In this document: positions 44,326-55,324 of the stretch, in pieces
Layout of the letters: each line of letters begins with the position of its first letter
How positions within the stretch are numbered: position 1 is the first letter of the stretch
Origin: Microglena sp. YARC
Lineage: Eukaryota > Chlorophyta > Chlorophyceae > Chlamydomonadales > Chlamydomonadaceae
Direction of reading: 5' to 3'
Assembly: GCA_022414725.1 (NCBI GenBank)
Contig: CM039462.1
Coordinates: 1,884,900-1,948,899, forward strand
DNA length: 64,000 nucleotides
Program-made: the position numbers and the translations under genes
The notes under the pieces: generated by a model
Databases searched by the model: none
Told to the model about the DNA's origin: nothing
What the model saw: the letters and a program-made list of their open reading frames with translations, nothing else

Positions 44326-45603
44326 ATGGCGCACCACACCCAGCACGTCGTGTACGCCCTCGTCGAGCGCGAGTTCCTGGGCAAGTTCCCGTTGGTCGTC
44401 AAGGTCGGCCGGACCAGCCAGCCGTTCTGCAAGAGGCTCTCGCAGTACCCCAATGGATCCCAGCTCATTTTTGCCATCCATGTTCGAGATGCACAAGCGT
44501 GCGTGGATGCAGAGGCGACACTGCTCATGTACATGCGCGGTGGTTACGATTCCAGAATCCAGCCACGAAGAGATGTGGGTGCCGAGTACTTCGAGGTGGG
44601 CGAAGCCACAGTTTACAATGGTATGTTAGCGAACGTTTTGAAGTACGCCTGGTATGGCGACGACTGCGGTGGCAAACAGGAGGAGTGTGACACTCCACGT
44701 GATGACTCCGTTGAATCTGAGGGATCCGTGGAATCCGCCGTTGAATCTGAGGAGACGGACCAGGCGCGTATGGATCGTGAGACGTACGTCTCACGTGTGG
44801 TGACTGTGATTTTCGACAACGTCGTTCAGGCTAACATCGAGTGTTACGATACGGTGCACGACTTTGTCGAGGCCAATGCAACAGAGCTGTCTGGTGCGGT
44901 GTTGGATCAGGGCGCATTTATCGCTCGGGTACTGTCGAAGCTACCCAGGTCGAGCTTCACCGCCAAGAAAGTGGTATCATCGCTCAAGGATCTGGGCATC
45001 CAACCCATCCAGCACATTTTCGACGGCCTGCTGCTTCCCCGTCGTGCCCTGCGGTTCCCCGACTTCACTCGCCACAAGAATATCCTCCGCTTTCTGGATG
45101 AGCGGTGCATTGCCACCAACCCCGGCGATCTGCGACCGCATATCGCCACGACCCGGGGCATGTACAACGCTTACGTCACGTTCTGCGAGGAGGAGGGGCT
45201 ACAGGCGACTGTTGCTGACGTTGTTGAGCTGGCGCAGGTCGTCCAGGAGTGCGGTCTGGACACGAGGTACACCCTGCCAAAAGCTACCCCCGAAGACATC
45301 CTGCTGATTGAGTCCCAATTCCTCTTGCACCTGATGCAAGAGCAGAGCGTCTCGCATCCCCGTATCGATGATTCTGTGAAATTCACGGCGGCCACCTTGT
45401 TCTCCATGTTCAATGACTGGCTATCCCCGATCCCTGGTTCTCCTAAACATGAAACCACCTTGATCAAGTTTGGTCTCAAGATGTCCAAGCTTGGCTTGAG
45501 GGGCGTCTCCAAGAGACGCTGCAACACGGGTGCTGTTTACTCTTTCTGCATTACGGATGTCATCAATGACATGCGTGAGAAGATGTGGCCTGTATTGGAT
45601 TGA
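44326..45603 (+). CDS. T5orf172/GIY-YIG-like domain fused to a long C-terminal region
   Basis: A 425-residue protein from ATG 44326 (ccATGGCGCACC). The N-terminal 95 residues match the 43326 gene (VVYALVEREFLGKF..VKVGRTSQPF..RRDVGAEYFEV). An acidic linker (ESEGSVESAVESEETD) follows. The C-terminal third (FTAATLFSMFNDWLS..TTLIKFGLKMSKLGLRGVSKR) resembles the winged-helix end of D5-type helicases and phage primases. So a nuclease-like head is joined to a DNA-binding tail. A role in genome processing or mobile DNA is plausible. It ends TGA. Confidence 0.7.
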   Translation: MAHHTQHVVYALVEREFLGKFPLVVKVGRTSQPFCKRLSQYPNGSQLIFAIHVRDAQACVDAEATLLMYMRGGYDSRIQPRRDVGAEYFEVGEATVYNGMLANVLKYAWYGDDCGGKQEECDTPRDDSVESEGSVESAVESEETDQARMDRETYVSRVVTVIFDNVVQANIECYDTVHDFVEANATELSGAVLDQGAFIARVLSKLPRSSFTAKKVVSSLKDLGIQPIQHIFDGLLLPRRALRFPDFTRHKNILRFLDERCIATNPGDLRPHIATTRGMYNAYVTFCEEEGLQATVADVVELAQVVQECGLDTRYTLPKATPEDILLIESQFLLHLMQEQSVSHPRIDDSVKFTAATLFSMFNDWLSPIPGSPKHETTLIKFGLKMSKLGLRGVSKRRCNTGAVYSFCITDVINDMREKMWPVLD

Positions 45604-45697
45604 GCTATGTTATCCATTGCTGCACGCACGCACGCACAGACAGATAAAGCACGCGTATGAATGGACTGAATGGACCGAATGGACTGAATGGACGAGG

Positions 45698-45772
45698 CTG
45701 CAAAAGCTGCCGTGGCGTGTGTGTGAGAATGAATGAATGTACGAATGGGGGGCCCGCACAGTTTTTTAGCTA
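45698..45772 (-). repeat. Family R 3'-flank repeat
   Basis: Follows the stop of the C2H2 gene: TAGCTAAAAAACTGTGCGGG, then C-run and cattcgtacattc. Same block as 36836-36900. Confidence 0.55.
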
Positions 45773-46161
45773 TTAATGGGTGTTCCTGCATCCCGTCGCA
45801 GCTGGAGATAGCGCCGCCGCATCTGGAGCAGTATTGTTGTTGTTGGTGGTGGTGTTGTTGAAATTTTCGCATGTAACGACATAGTTGTTGGTGACCGACG
45901 CGAAGCTGTTGTTGATTGTGAAAGTGTGTTTTTTCCGCAACGCCTCCAGTTCCGCTTGCATTTCATCGATCCGATTCTCCATGAAGTCATGCGCTTCTCC
46001 ATGAAGTCAACATCAACAGCTCCCTTGGGGTGAGACCTCCGCTTGTGTGAAGACTTCGAATACCGGTTACTGAACTGCTTGTCACACAACTCGCACGCGA
46101 ACAAACAGGAGTGGGGTGTTTTTTTCTCCATGGTGCATTTCTCAATGGTGCATTTCTCCAT
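45773..46161 (-). pseudogene. C2H2 zinc-finger protein, frameshifted by a short duplication
   Basis: First frame: CELCDKQFSNRYSKSSHKRRSH, a C2H2 finger. Second frame from about 45982: a coiled coil (ENRIDEMQAELEALRKK), then Asn-rich NTTTNNNN. Finger plus coiled coil plus Asn tail is a common giant-virus arrangement. Near 45985-46010 GACTTCATGGAGAA occurs twice, 20 bp apart; removing one copy would rejoin the frames. Probable start Met 46131. It ends TAA. Confidence 0.6.
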
Positions 46162-46319
46162 GAGGAGAGAACCCCCTTATGTTTGTTACATTGTGGCTAA
46201 TGCAAAACACGGAAACACAAAAACACGCCAATTTACTAAACTTGGTTTGGTTCGAAGAACAATTTACAACAAGTATAATGAGAACATGCTGTTTGACTAT
46301 ATCATCACAGACTCACATA

Positions 46320-48625
46320 ATGTCCGACATTGTTTTGAGCGAGAAGTTTTCTGTTGGGGCTCTGAAGTACATCTTGTCCCACTGGGACTCTTGGAATTTC
46401 CGCCCCGACACCGACAAGTCTTGCATGTACAATCTGGTTGAGCGTTACATTGCTGCGGCCGATGGCGAGGTTGTGACTGTGAAGCATTCTAAGCAGCCCC
46501 ATGGACATGGCCGGCTGTTTTCCAAACGTGGTGTGTCCATGCAGTATATCGCCAGAGAGATCAGGAACGCCATCGCTCACCCCTTTTACGTGGACCTGGA
46601 TTTCGTGAACTGCCACCCTTCGTTGCTGTCTCAGAAGTGCCACCGCGTCGGTATCCCATGCCCCCTGTTGCAGCATTACTGCGACCACCGAGCCGATGTG
46701 TTGCAGACCATTTCTGGTGATTATGCATGCAGTAAGTTGGCCGTGTTGTCTGTCCTCAACGGTGGGCATAACTTATGGTGGGCAACGGTGGGCATACCTT
46801 GAAGGCCGTCGTCGAAAATTACTCTTCCCAGTGGCTGGGCAAGTTCTACAATGAGATAAAAACAATATCCGCCGACCTGTTGGGTCCTACGGGCCCCTCG
46901 AACGCGTACATGGATATCGCTAAAAAAGATGGTAACACGCGTGCGTCTGCTCTAAACATCATGTTGTGTGATATAGAGAACGAGTGCTTGATGTCCATGA
47001 AGGATTACCTGCACCAGCACCACTTTGTGGTGGGCGTACTGATGTTTGACGGAGCAATGGTTGAGAAGAAGGTTGACATAGAGTCCGGTGGAATAACGGC
47101 GGAGATGCTGCAAGATATATCGCATTACATCTTTGATCGAACTGGTTATCGTATACTCGTGAAGATTAAAGACATGACTCGCAAAATGCTGGACGTCCCC
47201 CTCGCGGAGTACAATTCTAGCTTCAAACCTCTCAGGCACGTTGGAGGCGAGGATTCTGCCATTCATCTCGTGTTGCAGGACCTGGAGGGTACCATCCTTA
47301 AATGCAACAACACGTTGTTCGTGAAAGAGTACGGTAAGTGGACGAGCAACAAGGATGACGTTGAATCTTTTGTTTTCCAAGCTTGCATGAGCTCGAACAT
47401 CAAGTTCATCGACGACGGTGGTAACGCTAGAAAATACAGCTGCATCATATCCAAGTCCACTGCGATCGCTAAGAACATCCGTCACTTCGCCCCTAAGGAC
47501 AACTCGTTCAGAGACAAGATATGGGAGTCGAACATCGGCGTGCTCTGCTTCAACAACGGTGTGTACGACTTCCTTGACAAATCGTTCACCCCATATGAAG
47601 GCAAATCCGATGTGATCCCCCTCCAGGAGCTCTGTGTGAACCGTGACTTCCCCTCCTGTCGCCCCTCCCCCGACGTTTTACAGGTTGTCATGGATAAGCT
47701 TCTGAAGAGCACGTTGGGCACTGCCGGCAAGGTTGACACGTACCTTCAGATGATCGCCCGCGCGATGGCCGGTGAGTACAAGGACAAGAACTGGGGTGTC
47801 ATGATCGGTGAGAGGAACTCTGGTAAGGGTCTGCTTCAGACGATCAACCAGAACGCATTCGGTCCGTATGTGAACACTATCGATTCTTCTCAGCTCATGC
47901 TGAACGCCAGTGCAACGGACGTCAAAGCTCAGTCATGGGTGATCGACTGTGAGTTCTCCCGTCAGACTTACACTAACGAAGTCAAGATCGACGCGGGTAA
48001 CTCTCGAGTCAAGCTCGACGGGGGTCTGATAAAAAAGTTTCAGTCTGGTGGGGACGTCATCAAGGCTAGACGAAACTACGAAAACGAAAGAGAAGTCCGT
48101 ACGGCATCACGTCTGTTCATGAATATGAACGAGATGCCTCAAATTTCTGCAGTGGACGTTCTCGAACAGGCGATCGTTTTCGAATTCCCGTTCGTGACTC
48201 CGGGGCAGTGCGGTAGCATCCCTTGGCTTCCCTTCTACAGAGAGAGCGATCCAAGCATGAAGGTATACTGCGGTCGAGCTGACGTGATCGATGCCTTCAC
48301 GTGGCTCGTTCTCGACGCTCACCGCTCCTCTCCCGTGCAAATGTCTTCTGACGTGCAGCGTGAAACCTACAGACTCCGAGTAGATGAGGGCAACGAGCTT
48401 GTGCTCGTCAATCAGTACTTTTCAGTCACAGACTCCGCCACAGACATCGTTCTTCTGAAGGATATCAATGCATTTGCCCGGGATTTCAAAATGAACAAAA
48501 AGACTCTGCAAACAAGACTCGAGGAAATGGGGGCTATTCCTGACACTAACTGCAGCGTCGCCGGTGTGAGGGGTGGTCGAGGTTTCAAGAACCTTGTCTT
48601 CTTCACCCCCGATTCCGAACCATAA
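46320..48625 (+). CDS. D5-type primase-helicase, frameshifted near 46775
   Basis: Replicative SF3 helicase of large DNA viruses. The N-terminal part from Met 46320 includes YVDLDFVNCHPSLLSQ and KLAVLSVLNGG, a block typical of viral D5/C962R-like proteins. The frame then shifts between 46760 and 46790, where GGTGGGCATA is repeated 26 bp apart, and continues 46775-48625 (616 codons). The helicase core: VMIGERNSGKGLLQTI (Walker A), WVIDCEFSRQ (Walker B region), SRLFMNMNEMPQIS (motif C/sensor). A copy of its last 65 bp sits at 42453. Whether the duplication is real or a sequence error decides if it is functional. It ends TAA. Confidence 0.8.
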
Positions 48626-48687
48626 AAGCAAAAGCGTTACCTTTAGTATTAGCCATCCATCAATCAATCCGTTGATCCGTCAGATAA

Positions 48688-49050
48688 ATGGCCACTACTT
48701 CTTCTCCAGCCAAATCCTCGGTCGTCGTGCCCGGACAGGCTGCCATGTCCAAAATCAAGTACATCAGAATAAACGAAGAAATCAAACGCATCCTGCAGGA
48801 AGACCATGTGTCCACTGAAACCACGCACGATCTTATCATGAAGTGCATCCGAGACACCATCAATTTCGACCCCAAAGGACCCACCTACGGAATACGTGAC
48901 AAGAAGAAAATCGCACAACACCAGAAGGATCGCAACATAGCCATAAGGGACATAGCCATCATTCTACGGAACAATATCGATAACGGACACTCCTGCATAC
49001 CCCTGCCTGCCCCGACTGTAACAATTAATTCAAAAACTCAAATCTCATGA
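48688..49050 (+). CDS. Hypothetical small protein (histone-like size, Lys-rich)
   Basis: A 120-residue protein. After a Ser-rich N-terminus comes a helical region (SKIKYIRINEEIKRILQEDH) and a basic stretch (GIRDKKKIAQHQKDRNIAIR). KxEIKRIL..VSxET.. loosely recalls histone-fold proteins, but that is not established. It starts 62 bp after the D5 stop, same strand, so may be coexpressed. It ends TGA. Confidence 0.5.
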   Translation: MATTSSPAKSSVVVPGQAAMSKIKYIRINEEIKRILQEDHVSTETTHDLIMKCIRDTINFDPKGPTYGIRDKKKIAQHQKDRNIAIRDIAIILRNNIDNGHSCIPLPAPTVTINSKTQIS

Positions 49051-49100
49051 AACATTTTTTTTTGAGGGGTACCGCTTGAGCTGCGCATGTATCAAACGGC

Positions 49101-49890
49101 GGCTCATTCAAAACACGGAAACACAAAAACACACCAATTTACTAAACTTGGTTTGGTTCTCTTTTAACAAAGGGCCTTGTCTGGGACTGGTTCCCTATAT
49201 TACTATTCTAATATCCTTAAAAATTGTGTATTAGTGTATATGTGTTATGGGGGTGAAAACGATTCCCATGTAAATACCCCCATATTGTCAAGCAGAAGTC
49301 TGCTTGGGACCATTCGGTTTTCTTTGGATGACAGTCCTACGGACCTACAGTGAATGCGATTGCGTAAGATGCGGCGGCTCATTCAAAACACGGAAACACA
49401 AAAACACACCAATTTACTAAACTTGGTTTGGTTCTCTTTTAACAAAGGGCCTTGTCTGGGACTGGTTCCCTATATTACTATTCTAATATCCTTAAAAATT
49501 GTGTATTAGTGTATCTGTGTTATGGGGGGTGAAAACGATTCCCATGTAAATACCCCCATATTGTCAAGCAGAAGTCTGCTTGGGACCATTCGGTTTTCTT
49601 TGGATGACAGTCCTACGGACCTACAGTGAATGCGATTGCGTAAGATGCGGCGGCTCATTCAAAACACGGAAACACAAAAACACACCAATTTACTAAACTT
49701 GGTTTGGTTCTCTTTTAACAAAGGGCCTTGTCTGGGACTGGTTCCCTATATTACTATTCTAATATCCTTAAAAATTGTGTATTAGTGTATATGTGTTATG
49801 GGGGTGAAAACGATTCCCATGTAAATACCCCCATATTGTCAAGCAGAAGTCTGCTTGGGACCATTCGGTTTTCTTTGTAGATGACTGAAT
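49101..49890 (+). repeat. ~275-bp tandem array, three units
   Basis: Units start at 49101, 49376 and 49652. Each contains a 55-bp copy of the D5 upstream region (aaaacacggaaacacaaaaa; compare 46199-46252), attactattctaatatcc, and hairpin CAAGCAGAAGTCTGCTTG, and ends with ccattcggttttcttt. Units differ by only a few bases, so the array is recent. Confidence 0.9.
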
Positions 49891-50253
49891 CATACCGAAG
49901 AATAATGAATCGCATCCAATGCATCAATCATCATCGAACCCTCAAGGACCGTACAGAGTGCCCAGGTAGCTTTCCCAGTTTTTTTGGAAGTTGCGAGTCT
50001 AACGGTTCCCTAGAGGAGGAACTGCTCGTCTTCACAAGCTGTGGTCGGCTTCCTTGACAGCACTCTCATCGATCCGAGAGGTCAGCCAACCTCGAGTGTG
50101 TTATCAGACATCTGGGTCTGGGCAATCCCCATCGATGCTGTCGGGCGTGAGCCACACATTTCACTCGAGGCTCGATATCATGATCATGAAGATTTGTTAA
50201 GCAAAAATTATGTAAGTGGATGATTTCTTAATTTTGGATGTTCCCCCCTCCGT
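49891..50253. other. Intergenic
   Basis: Only short biased frames, for example 50041-50223 (60 codons). I see no supported gene. Confidence 0.4.
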
Positions 50254-50562
50254 TTACACTCGTTTTTCGAAAGCCGCCTTGCGTGTATGAGAATGGACAA
50301 TGAGGATGCGAAAGCCGCCGTGGCATGTGTGAGAATGGACGAGTAGGATGCGTAAGCCGCAGTGCGTGTGTGAGAATGAATGGACGGACGGGGGGGTCTG
50401 CGAAAGCCGCCTTGGTGTGTGAGAATGAATGGACAAACGGGGGGCTGCGCAAGCCGCCTTGGTGTGTGTGAAGATGAATTCCACTGCCCCACTCCATGGG
50501 TCCCGCGATTCCCCTTTCATAATCCCGAAGTAGTTGTCAAGCAGACTTCTGCTTGAGGTTTG
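50254..50562 (+). repeat. Family R tandem units and family D module
   Basis: 50268-50470: about five ~46-bp units of 'aagccgccttggtgtgtgag' plus aatgaatggac. 50476-50562: family D module with hairpin CAAGCAGACTTCTGCTTG. 50254 starts with the KKRV-type gene-end fragment (TTTACACTCGTTTTTCGA). Confidence 0.7.
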
Positions 50563-50759
50563 TTTCTGTAGAGAGAGGATAACGTTACACACACAGCAAA
50601 ACAATGCTGTTACTGTAGAGAGAGAGAGGGAACGTTACATCCATCTGGGGGAGAGGGGGAACGTTACATACTCAGCAAAACAATGCCGAGACCTATATGG
50701 ATCAAAGTTGTTTACACTCGTTTTTATTAAAACAATAGTTTAGTTGCTAATCTGTCATC

Positions 50760-50854
50760 GGGGTTGTAGCTCAGTGGTAGAGCGTGAGGTTAAGCCAAAT
50801 TTCTTCATTCCTTGATCATGTCGCCACTGATGGGTTCGAATCTCGGTGCCTCCA
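50760..50854 (+). tRNA. tRNA-like element, copy 2
   Basis: An intact D arm and A box (TAGCTCAGTGGTAGAGCG) and a B box (GGTTCGAATCTC). The T arm pairs 4 of 5 and the acceptor stem 6 of 7 with wobbles. The anticodon arm cannot be formed cleanly. Compared with 32491-32599, each copy keeps a different arm intact. Likely a tRNA-derived repeat rather than a working tRNA. Confidence 0.5.
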
Positions 50855-50867
50855 GTGTTTTGCCAAA

Positions 50868-51033
50868 AATGGGCGTTCCTGCCTCCCGGCCGATTGTTTT
50901 TAATTTCTAATCAGGATTTGGAGCCTCCTGAACGACTCGCTAGCTTGAGACATCAGCACCAAGGAATCACAATTCCGCTCCATACCATGTTTCGCAACCA
51001 GTCAAAATCGGCCGGGAAGCAGGAACGCCCATT
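50868..51033 (+). mobile_element. MITE family N, copy 2 (166 bp)
   Basis: TIRs AATGGGCGTTCCTGCCTCCC and inverse, flanked by CAAA at 50864-50867 and 51034-51037. The paralogous site near 32608 (ttttgccaaagttccacc) is the empty site. Confidence 0.9.
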
Positions 51034-51090
51034 CAAAGTTCCACCTTAAGTTAATCAAGTTACCTGAGTTAGTCAATTAAGTTAACTAAG

Positions 51091-51665
51091 TTAGTCAATT
51101 TCCTGGCTGCGGATATCTTGACTGAAGACGCGTCCACCGCGATCCACAGCTGTCACGATCATACGACGAATTGTCACAAATCCAAGTGTTGTTCCTTCTT
51201 TCATGTCAATGTTGATGAGATGCGGTATCCAGGACGAATGTCTACTAGCGCACATAGTGGCCTGCTGTATGGCTTTCAACACCTTGGCATTTCCAGTTTT
51301 GGCAGGGGCTTTGAGGATTTTCGTCTCCACCACGAAAAGTGTGTTGATAGCATGTGAGAATACAAGGGCGTCCCCGTTGGCGCGCTTGAAGCATCCGTCA
51401 TCAAAGACGTACTCCACAGCGACGAGGAACAAACGTGACGATGGGGATGTGTGGTGTTTTTGTCTAATTAGGTGGTGCAATGCGTTATACTCCAATACGC
51501 GTGATCGCCGGAAGTAGCCGATGACGTCCGCAGTGCATTGAGACGGCTGACATTCCGGCAGTGGAGGCGATCAAGAAACTTGGATGTGTCGAGACTGTCC
51601 ATGTCCAGCGCCCTTCCTAGTTGGCGGACTGGCTTTGAAATGGGCTGACAAGGTTGTGTCGGCAT
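51091..51665 (-). pseudogene. PD-(D/E)XK nuclease-like gene, frameshifted copy
   Basis: About 75 percent similar to the gene at 32640-33236 by eye. The first part (51665-51468) and second part (51495-51091) are in different frames; CCGGCGATCACGC lacks one C relative to CCGGTGATCCACGC. VETKI replaces VEAKI. It ends with a stop at the same relative place. Confidence 0.7.
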
Positions 51666-51765
51666 CGCGTCGATGAAGACTCTTTTTTTCGCGCATACGT
51701 GGATGTTGGCAATGACTCCAATCTCAAAAGAAGGCTTTACATATCCGTCTGTGTGGCGTGTTGGA

Positions 51766-51825
51766 AAGAGAGAGAGAGAGAGATAGAAAGATAGAGAGAG
51801 AGAAAGAGAGAGAGAGAGAGAGGGA
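51766..51825 (+). repeat. GA-rich microsatellite
   Basis: agagagagagatagaaagat and following purine repeats. Confidence 0.85.
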
Positions 51826-51904
51826 TAGATATTCGCGTGTGTATGTATTTTGCTTTATTTGTAGATGGAAGAAAGGAAAGGAGGGTGGTGTGCGAATGAC
51901 GCGC

Positions 51905-52005
51905 TAGGAAGAGGCTATGAGGAGAAGAAAGAAAAATATGCATGCTCGGGCGAGGAGGTCCTTTTATGATGCCCGGCTATCGTACCTCCAGCAATACACA
52001 AGGAT
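51905..52005 (-). promoter_or_regulatory. Recurrent promoter-like block, copy 3
   Basis: Minus strand CATCATAAAAGGACCTCCTC, then GCCCGAGCATGCATATTTTT. Upstream (240 bp) of the frameshifted nuclease-like copy. Confidence 0.45.
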
Positions 52006-52029
52006 GGGCATGCCTGGGTACGCAAAGCG

Positions 52030-52445
52030 CCGGTCCCTTTAATCTGAGTGAGTGAGTGATTGAGTGATGGACGATGAAGATGAGTCGTCTACATGTGTTC
52101 CGCATCTTGTGTCCTCCTATACATTCGACAGTGTTCCGCCGTTTGCGTGTGTCCTCCGATACATTCGACAGTGTTCCGCATCTTGTGTGTGTCAATGAGG
52201 GTCGTGCGTGTGCCATTCGGTGTCCGATACATTTGACAGTGTTCTGCCGTTTGCCTGTGTCCTCCGATACATTCGACAGTGTTCCGCATCTTGTGTCATC
52301 CGATACATTCGACATTGTTCCGCCGTTTGCGTGTGTCCTCCTCCGATGGACCAGTCAGATCCTAGGACACGTGTTTCCGCGAGTCCGCAGCTGAATTCCC
52401 CTGCCCCACTCCGTGGGGCCCGCGATTGATTGATTGATTGATTGT
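52030..52445 (+). repeat. Block X copy 2 (~40-bp units) and family D hairpin 1
   Basis: 52080-52350 repeats tacattcgacagtgttccgc units as at 32186-32370. 52390-52425 holds the CCCCACTCCGTGGGG module start; hairpin 2 is replaced by a GATT repeat and a degraded tail. Confidence 0.7.
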
Positions 52446-52503
52446 TTATAAAGTATAGCTTTCCACTTGTTGTCTCAAACAGGCTTAAGACGGGCACCGA
52501 GGA

Positions 52504-52928
52504 CTACTTACTTTGCCTTGCTACGGCCAGTAAGACCTTGCCCCCTAACCTGCTCCCGGTCATGGCGTAGAAAACGAATGACCACCCCCTTGTGAGAATT
52601 AGGTGCGCTCCTCCCAAACGGTGCGCATCATCATGCGAGTCGAGGAGTGTGTACCTTGCAGCACCGGGTGTGTGTGACAAAATGTTGACTGCCTCCTTCA
52701 GCATCTCAAAGACCGACGCTGTATAAATTGATCCGTTTGGTAAATGTAGGCAATGCAACCATACTGCGTTGCACTCCACATATCGTCATCGAATGTAACA
52801 TGGTCCACGTACTTGAAGCGAAGTCTTGGCTCGATACTAGAGACGTTGCACCAAAGCCTATCGGCTCCCGGCCTCAACCAACCTCGTAGACGCGGCATTT
52901 GCTTGCGCTCACCACGGAATTCGATCAT
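52504..52928 (-). pseudogene. Hypothetical gene, frameshifted
   Basis: The first frame (52928-52740) reads MIEFRGERKQMPRLRGWLRP..FKYVDHVTFDDDMWSATQYGC; the second (to 52504) reads NGSIYTASVFEMLKEAVNIL..GGKVLLAVARQSK. They overlap near 52740 with a one-base offset, so one gene of about 140 codons is likely. Family unknown. Confidence 0.4.
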
Positions 52929-53099
52929 AAGGCGCCTTGATTCCGACTTGATTCCGACACGCTAGCCTGCTTTTGCTGATCTGAAAAGCACTTGGGGTTG
53001 CAAGAGTTGTCTTCGAGCTTCGCTGGACGACTGTACTTAGGCGTGGCCAAGGCCCCCTTAAAAGTATTGAGTGTAGCCATTGTACGGCTGTAATCTGTA

Positions 53100-53356
53100 C
53101 GGATTTTGCGTTTCTTACACTCGTTTTTTGAGGCGCACACGAAAACCCTTGTCGCCGACTAAATCCGCATGATGACGCGCGTCCCAACTCTCTATCAGCA
53201 TCCCTATCCTCAAGGCGTAATCCAATGTGTTTTTCGGCGCGCCTCGAAGCTTCACACGAGTCCTCAACTGAATTCCCCTGCCCCACTCCGTGGGTCCCGC
53301 GATTCATCTTTCATACTCCCGACATAGTTGTCAATCAGAAGTCTGCTTGAGACGAC
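53100..53356. repeat. Gene-end fragment (KKRV type) and family D module
   Basis: 53117-53175 matches the 33320 gene end with frame breaks. 53262-53356 is a family D module (CCCCACTCCGTGGG; CAATCAGAAGTCTGCTTG). Confidence 0.6.
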
Positions 53357-53639
53357 ACGTGTCCCCATGCGCATCGACCCACGAGTGTAAAAAAGTCATA
53401 TCCGACACGTGTCCCATGCGCTCAAAAAAAAATACGAACCCTACTTGACGCACCCAGGCCAAGCCACACCCAGCCATGTCAATCTTAACCAAGTACCAAA
53501 GTACTCCAATTCTTTCTCTCACGAACTCAGTGTGTTCTGGAGTATCCATCGAAATCCAAAAGCTAATTCCGAGGGTTAACTCAGTGTGTTAGGGAGCATC
53601 CAGCGAACTCCGAAAGCTAATTCCGAGGGTGAGTTCAAT

Positions 53640-54010
53640 AGTAGCAGTCATCGAGATCTAGTCATGGTTACTTATCATTGCTGCTAGTATTTGCGAGGCT
53701 TGCTAGCTCTATGGTCTCCACCTGCCGAAAGCATTATCCAGTCATGGTTACTTTCATTGCTGCTAGTAATTTGCGAGGCTTGCTAGCTCTATGGCTTCAC
53801 CTGCGAAAGCATTATCCAGTCATGGTTACTTTCATTGCTGCTAGTATTTGCGAAGTTCGCGTTTGGATTGCGCTGGCTTGCTACGCTCTATGGCTCCACC
53901 TACTGCGAAAGCATTATCCAGTCATGGTTACTTTCATTGCTGCTAGTATTTGCGAAGTTTGCGTTTGGATTGCGCTGGCTTGTAGCTCTATGGCTCCACT
54001 GCGAAAGGCA
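53640..54010 (+). repeat. 75-105 bp tandem repeats, left arm
   Basis: Four to five units of cattatccagtcatggttac, ttgctgctagtatttgcga and agctctatggctccacct. Mirrored at 63345-63790. Confidence 0.85.
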
Positions 54011-54092
54011 TTATCCAGTAATTGATTGCGAGATTGTGCTGTTGCGAAAGCATGAGCTGACCAAACATCACCCATGTTCGCAGGCACTGAAG

Positions 54093-54410
54093 ATGGCTAT
54101 GAAGAAGAAAGGGTCTATCAAGATTCGGCTTCCGAACTGAAAGAGTGTATGGAGTTCGAGTATGTAGGAAGTTTGCCGTACATAAAGCATGGCAACTTTG
54201 CATCATCGACGAGGATGGTGGCGAGGATGTCTACAGAGAAGGGTTCGACTGCGAGATTTGAGCACTCGTCATCTCCAGATTTCGTGTCCTAATTTCTGGA
54301 GATGTTTTGGTATGCCTCTCCTTTGCTGGTGAATTGCAGGGATTGCCCTCGCAAATGCAGTTTTGACAGTCGATCACTCGACTACATTCCGTAGCCGCGT
54401 AACTGTGGTG
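54093..54410 (+). pseudogene. Left-arm counterpart of the gene at 62914-63270
   Basis: atggctatgaagaagaaagg, then CMEFEYVGSLPYIKHGNF in the shifted frame; broken by several one-base indels relative to the right arm. Confidence 0.6.
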
Positions 54411-54892
54411 TATGCCCACTTAGCATTGGCGGCGGTGGGGCTGGAGGTTGATGAGGTGGGGATGAGAGATTGAGATTTGAGAATTGAGATGGAGCATCTA
54501 TTGATATGAGAGCTATTGTACCAGTTGCATCGCCCACTCTTCTCCTTGTCCCACTCATATGTCCCTGTGACACTCCATTTTTTTTGTTCTTTTGTCTTTT
54601 TGAATTGTATGAGTCGTTCTGGAGGCTTCTAAATTCTGAGTAGACATTTTAAAAAAATCCCGCCAGAGTAAGGAACGCCCATTACATGCATTAATACGTC
54701 CCGCACTGCGTGATATACCTGGGCGAGCAGGAGTAGTGGACACCTTGTATTTCATGGTAAAATGTGCTAAGGAAATGTTGTGCATGATTTAATCACCAAA
54801 AGAATAAGAAAGGATCTTAAACATCATCATCATAATAATGCAAACATAGAAATGGTGATGCAAATCATCCTTAACCTGTACTACAAAATCTA

Positions 54893-55324
54893 GTGATGTA
54901 CCCCCCAATGACAGTAACCACAATCGTCAATAATGTGCTCCATTATGTAAACAAATGCACAAGTAAGGTATCAATCATTTATTTCCAGAGTGTGGGCGAG
55001 GGATATCAGAGTGGAAGTGTTAATAGCCCTCATTGCAAACCGGTTATAACATCAATACAGCGATTTTCATGGATAGCCATATCGATCCCATTCGGTGGAC
55101 GAGTGGCTATAGGCTGTACTTTAAGTGCACCATGTGTCGAGACAAAAGTTTGTGACTCGTACGTAGCGCAGAAGAGACATTGGACTAAGCAGCAAACCTC
55201 CCCAAACAACGTGTTTGTAAATTACATATCAATGGTGGGCTTGAAGTTCGGTGGAGTCGTATTGTGCCAAACATGGATCCTCTGCATGTCTCACTTCGGC
55301 GGCACAATTCAGGAAGTGGTGTGA
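54893..55324 (+). pseudogene. Left-arm copy of an unknown gene (indel-rich)
   Basis: Shares IVNNVLHYVNKCTSKVSII and VITSIQRFSWIAISIP with the right-arm frame 62122-62529; elsewhere the frames drift. Neither arm gives one clean frame throughout. Confidence 0.45.

Noticed and set aside
49101..49890. Viral origin of replication
   Set aside because: The tandem array is suggestive, but nothing in the sequence (no known origin-binding motif) supports it.
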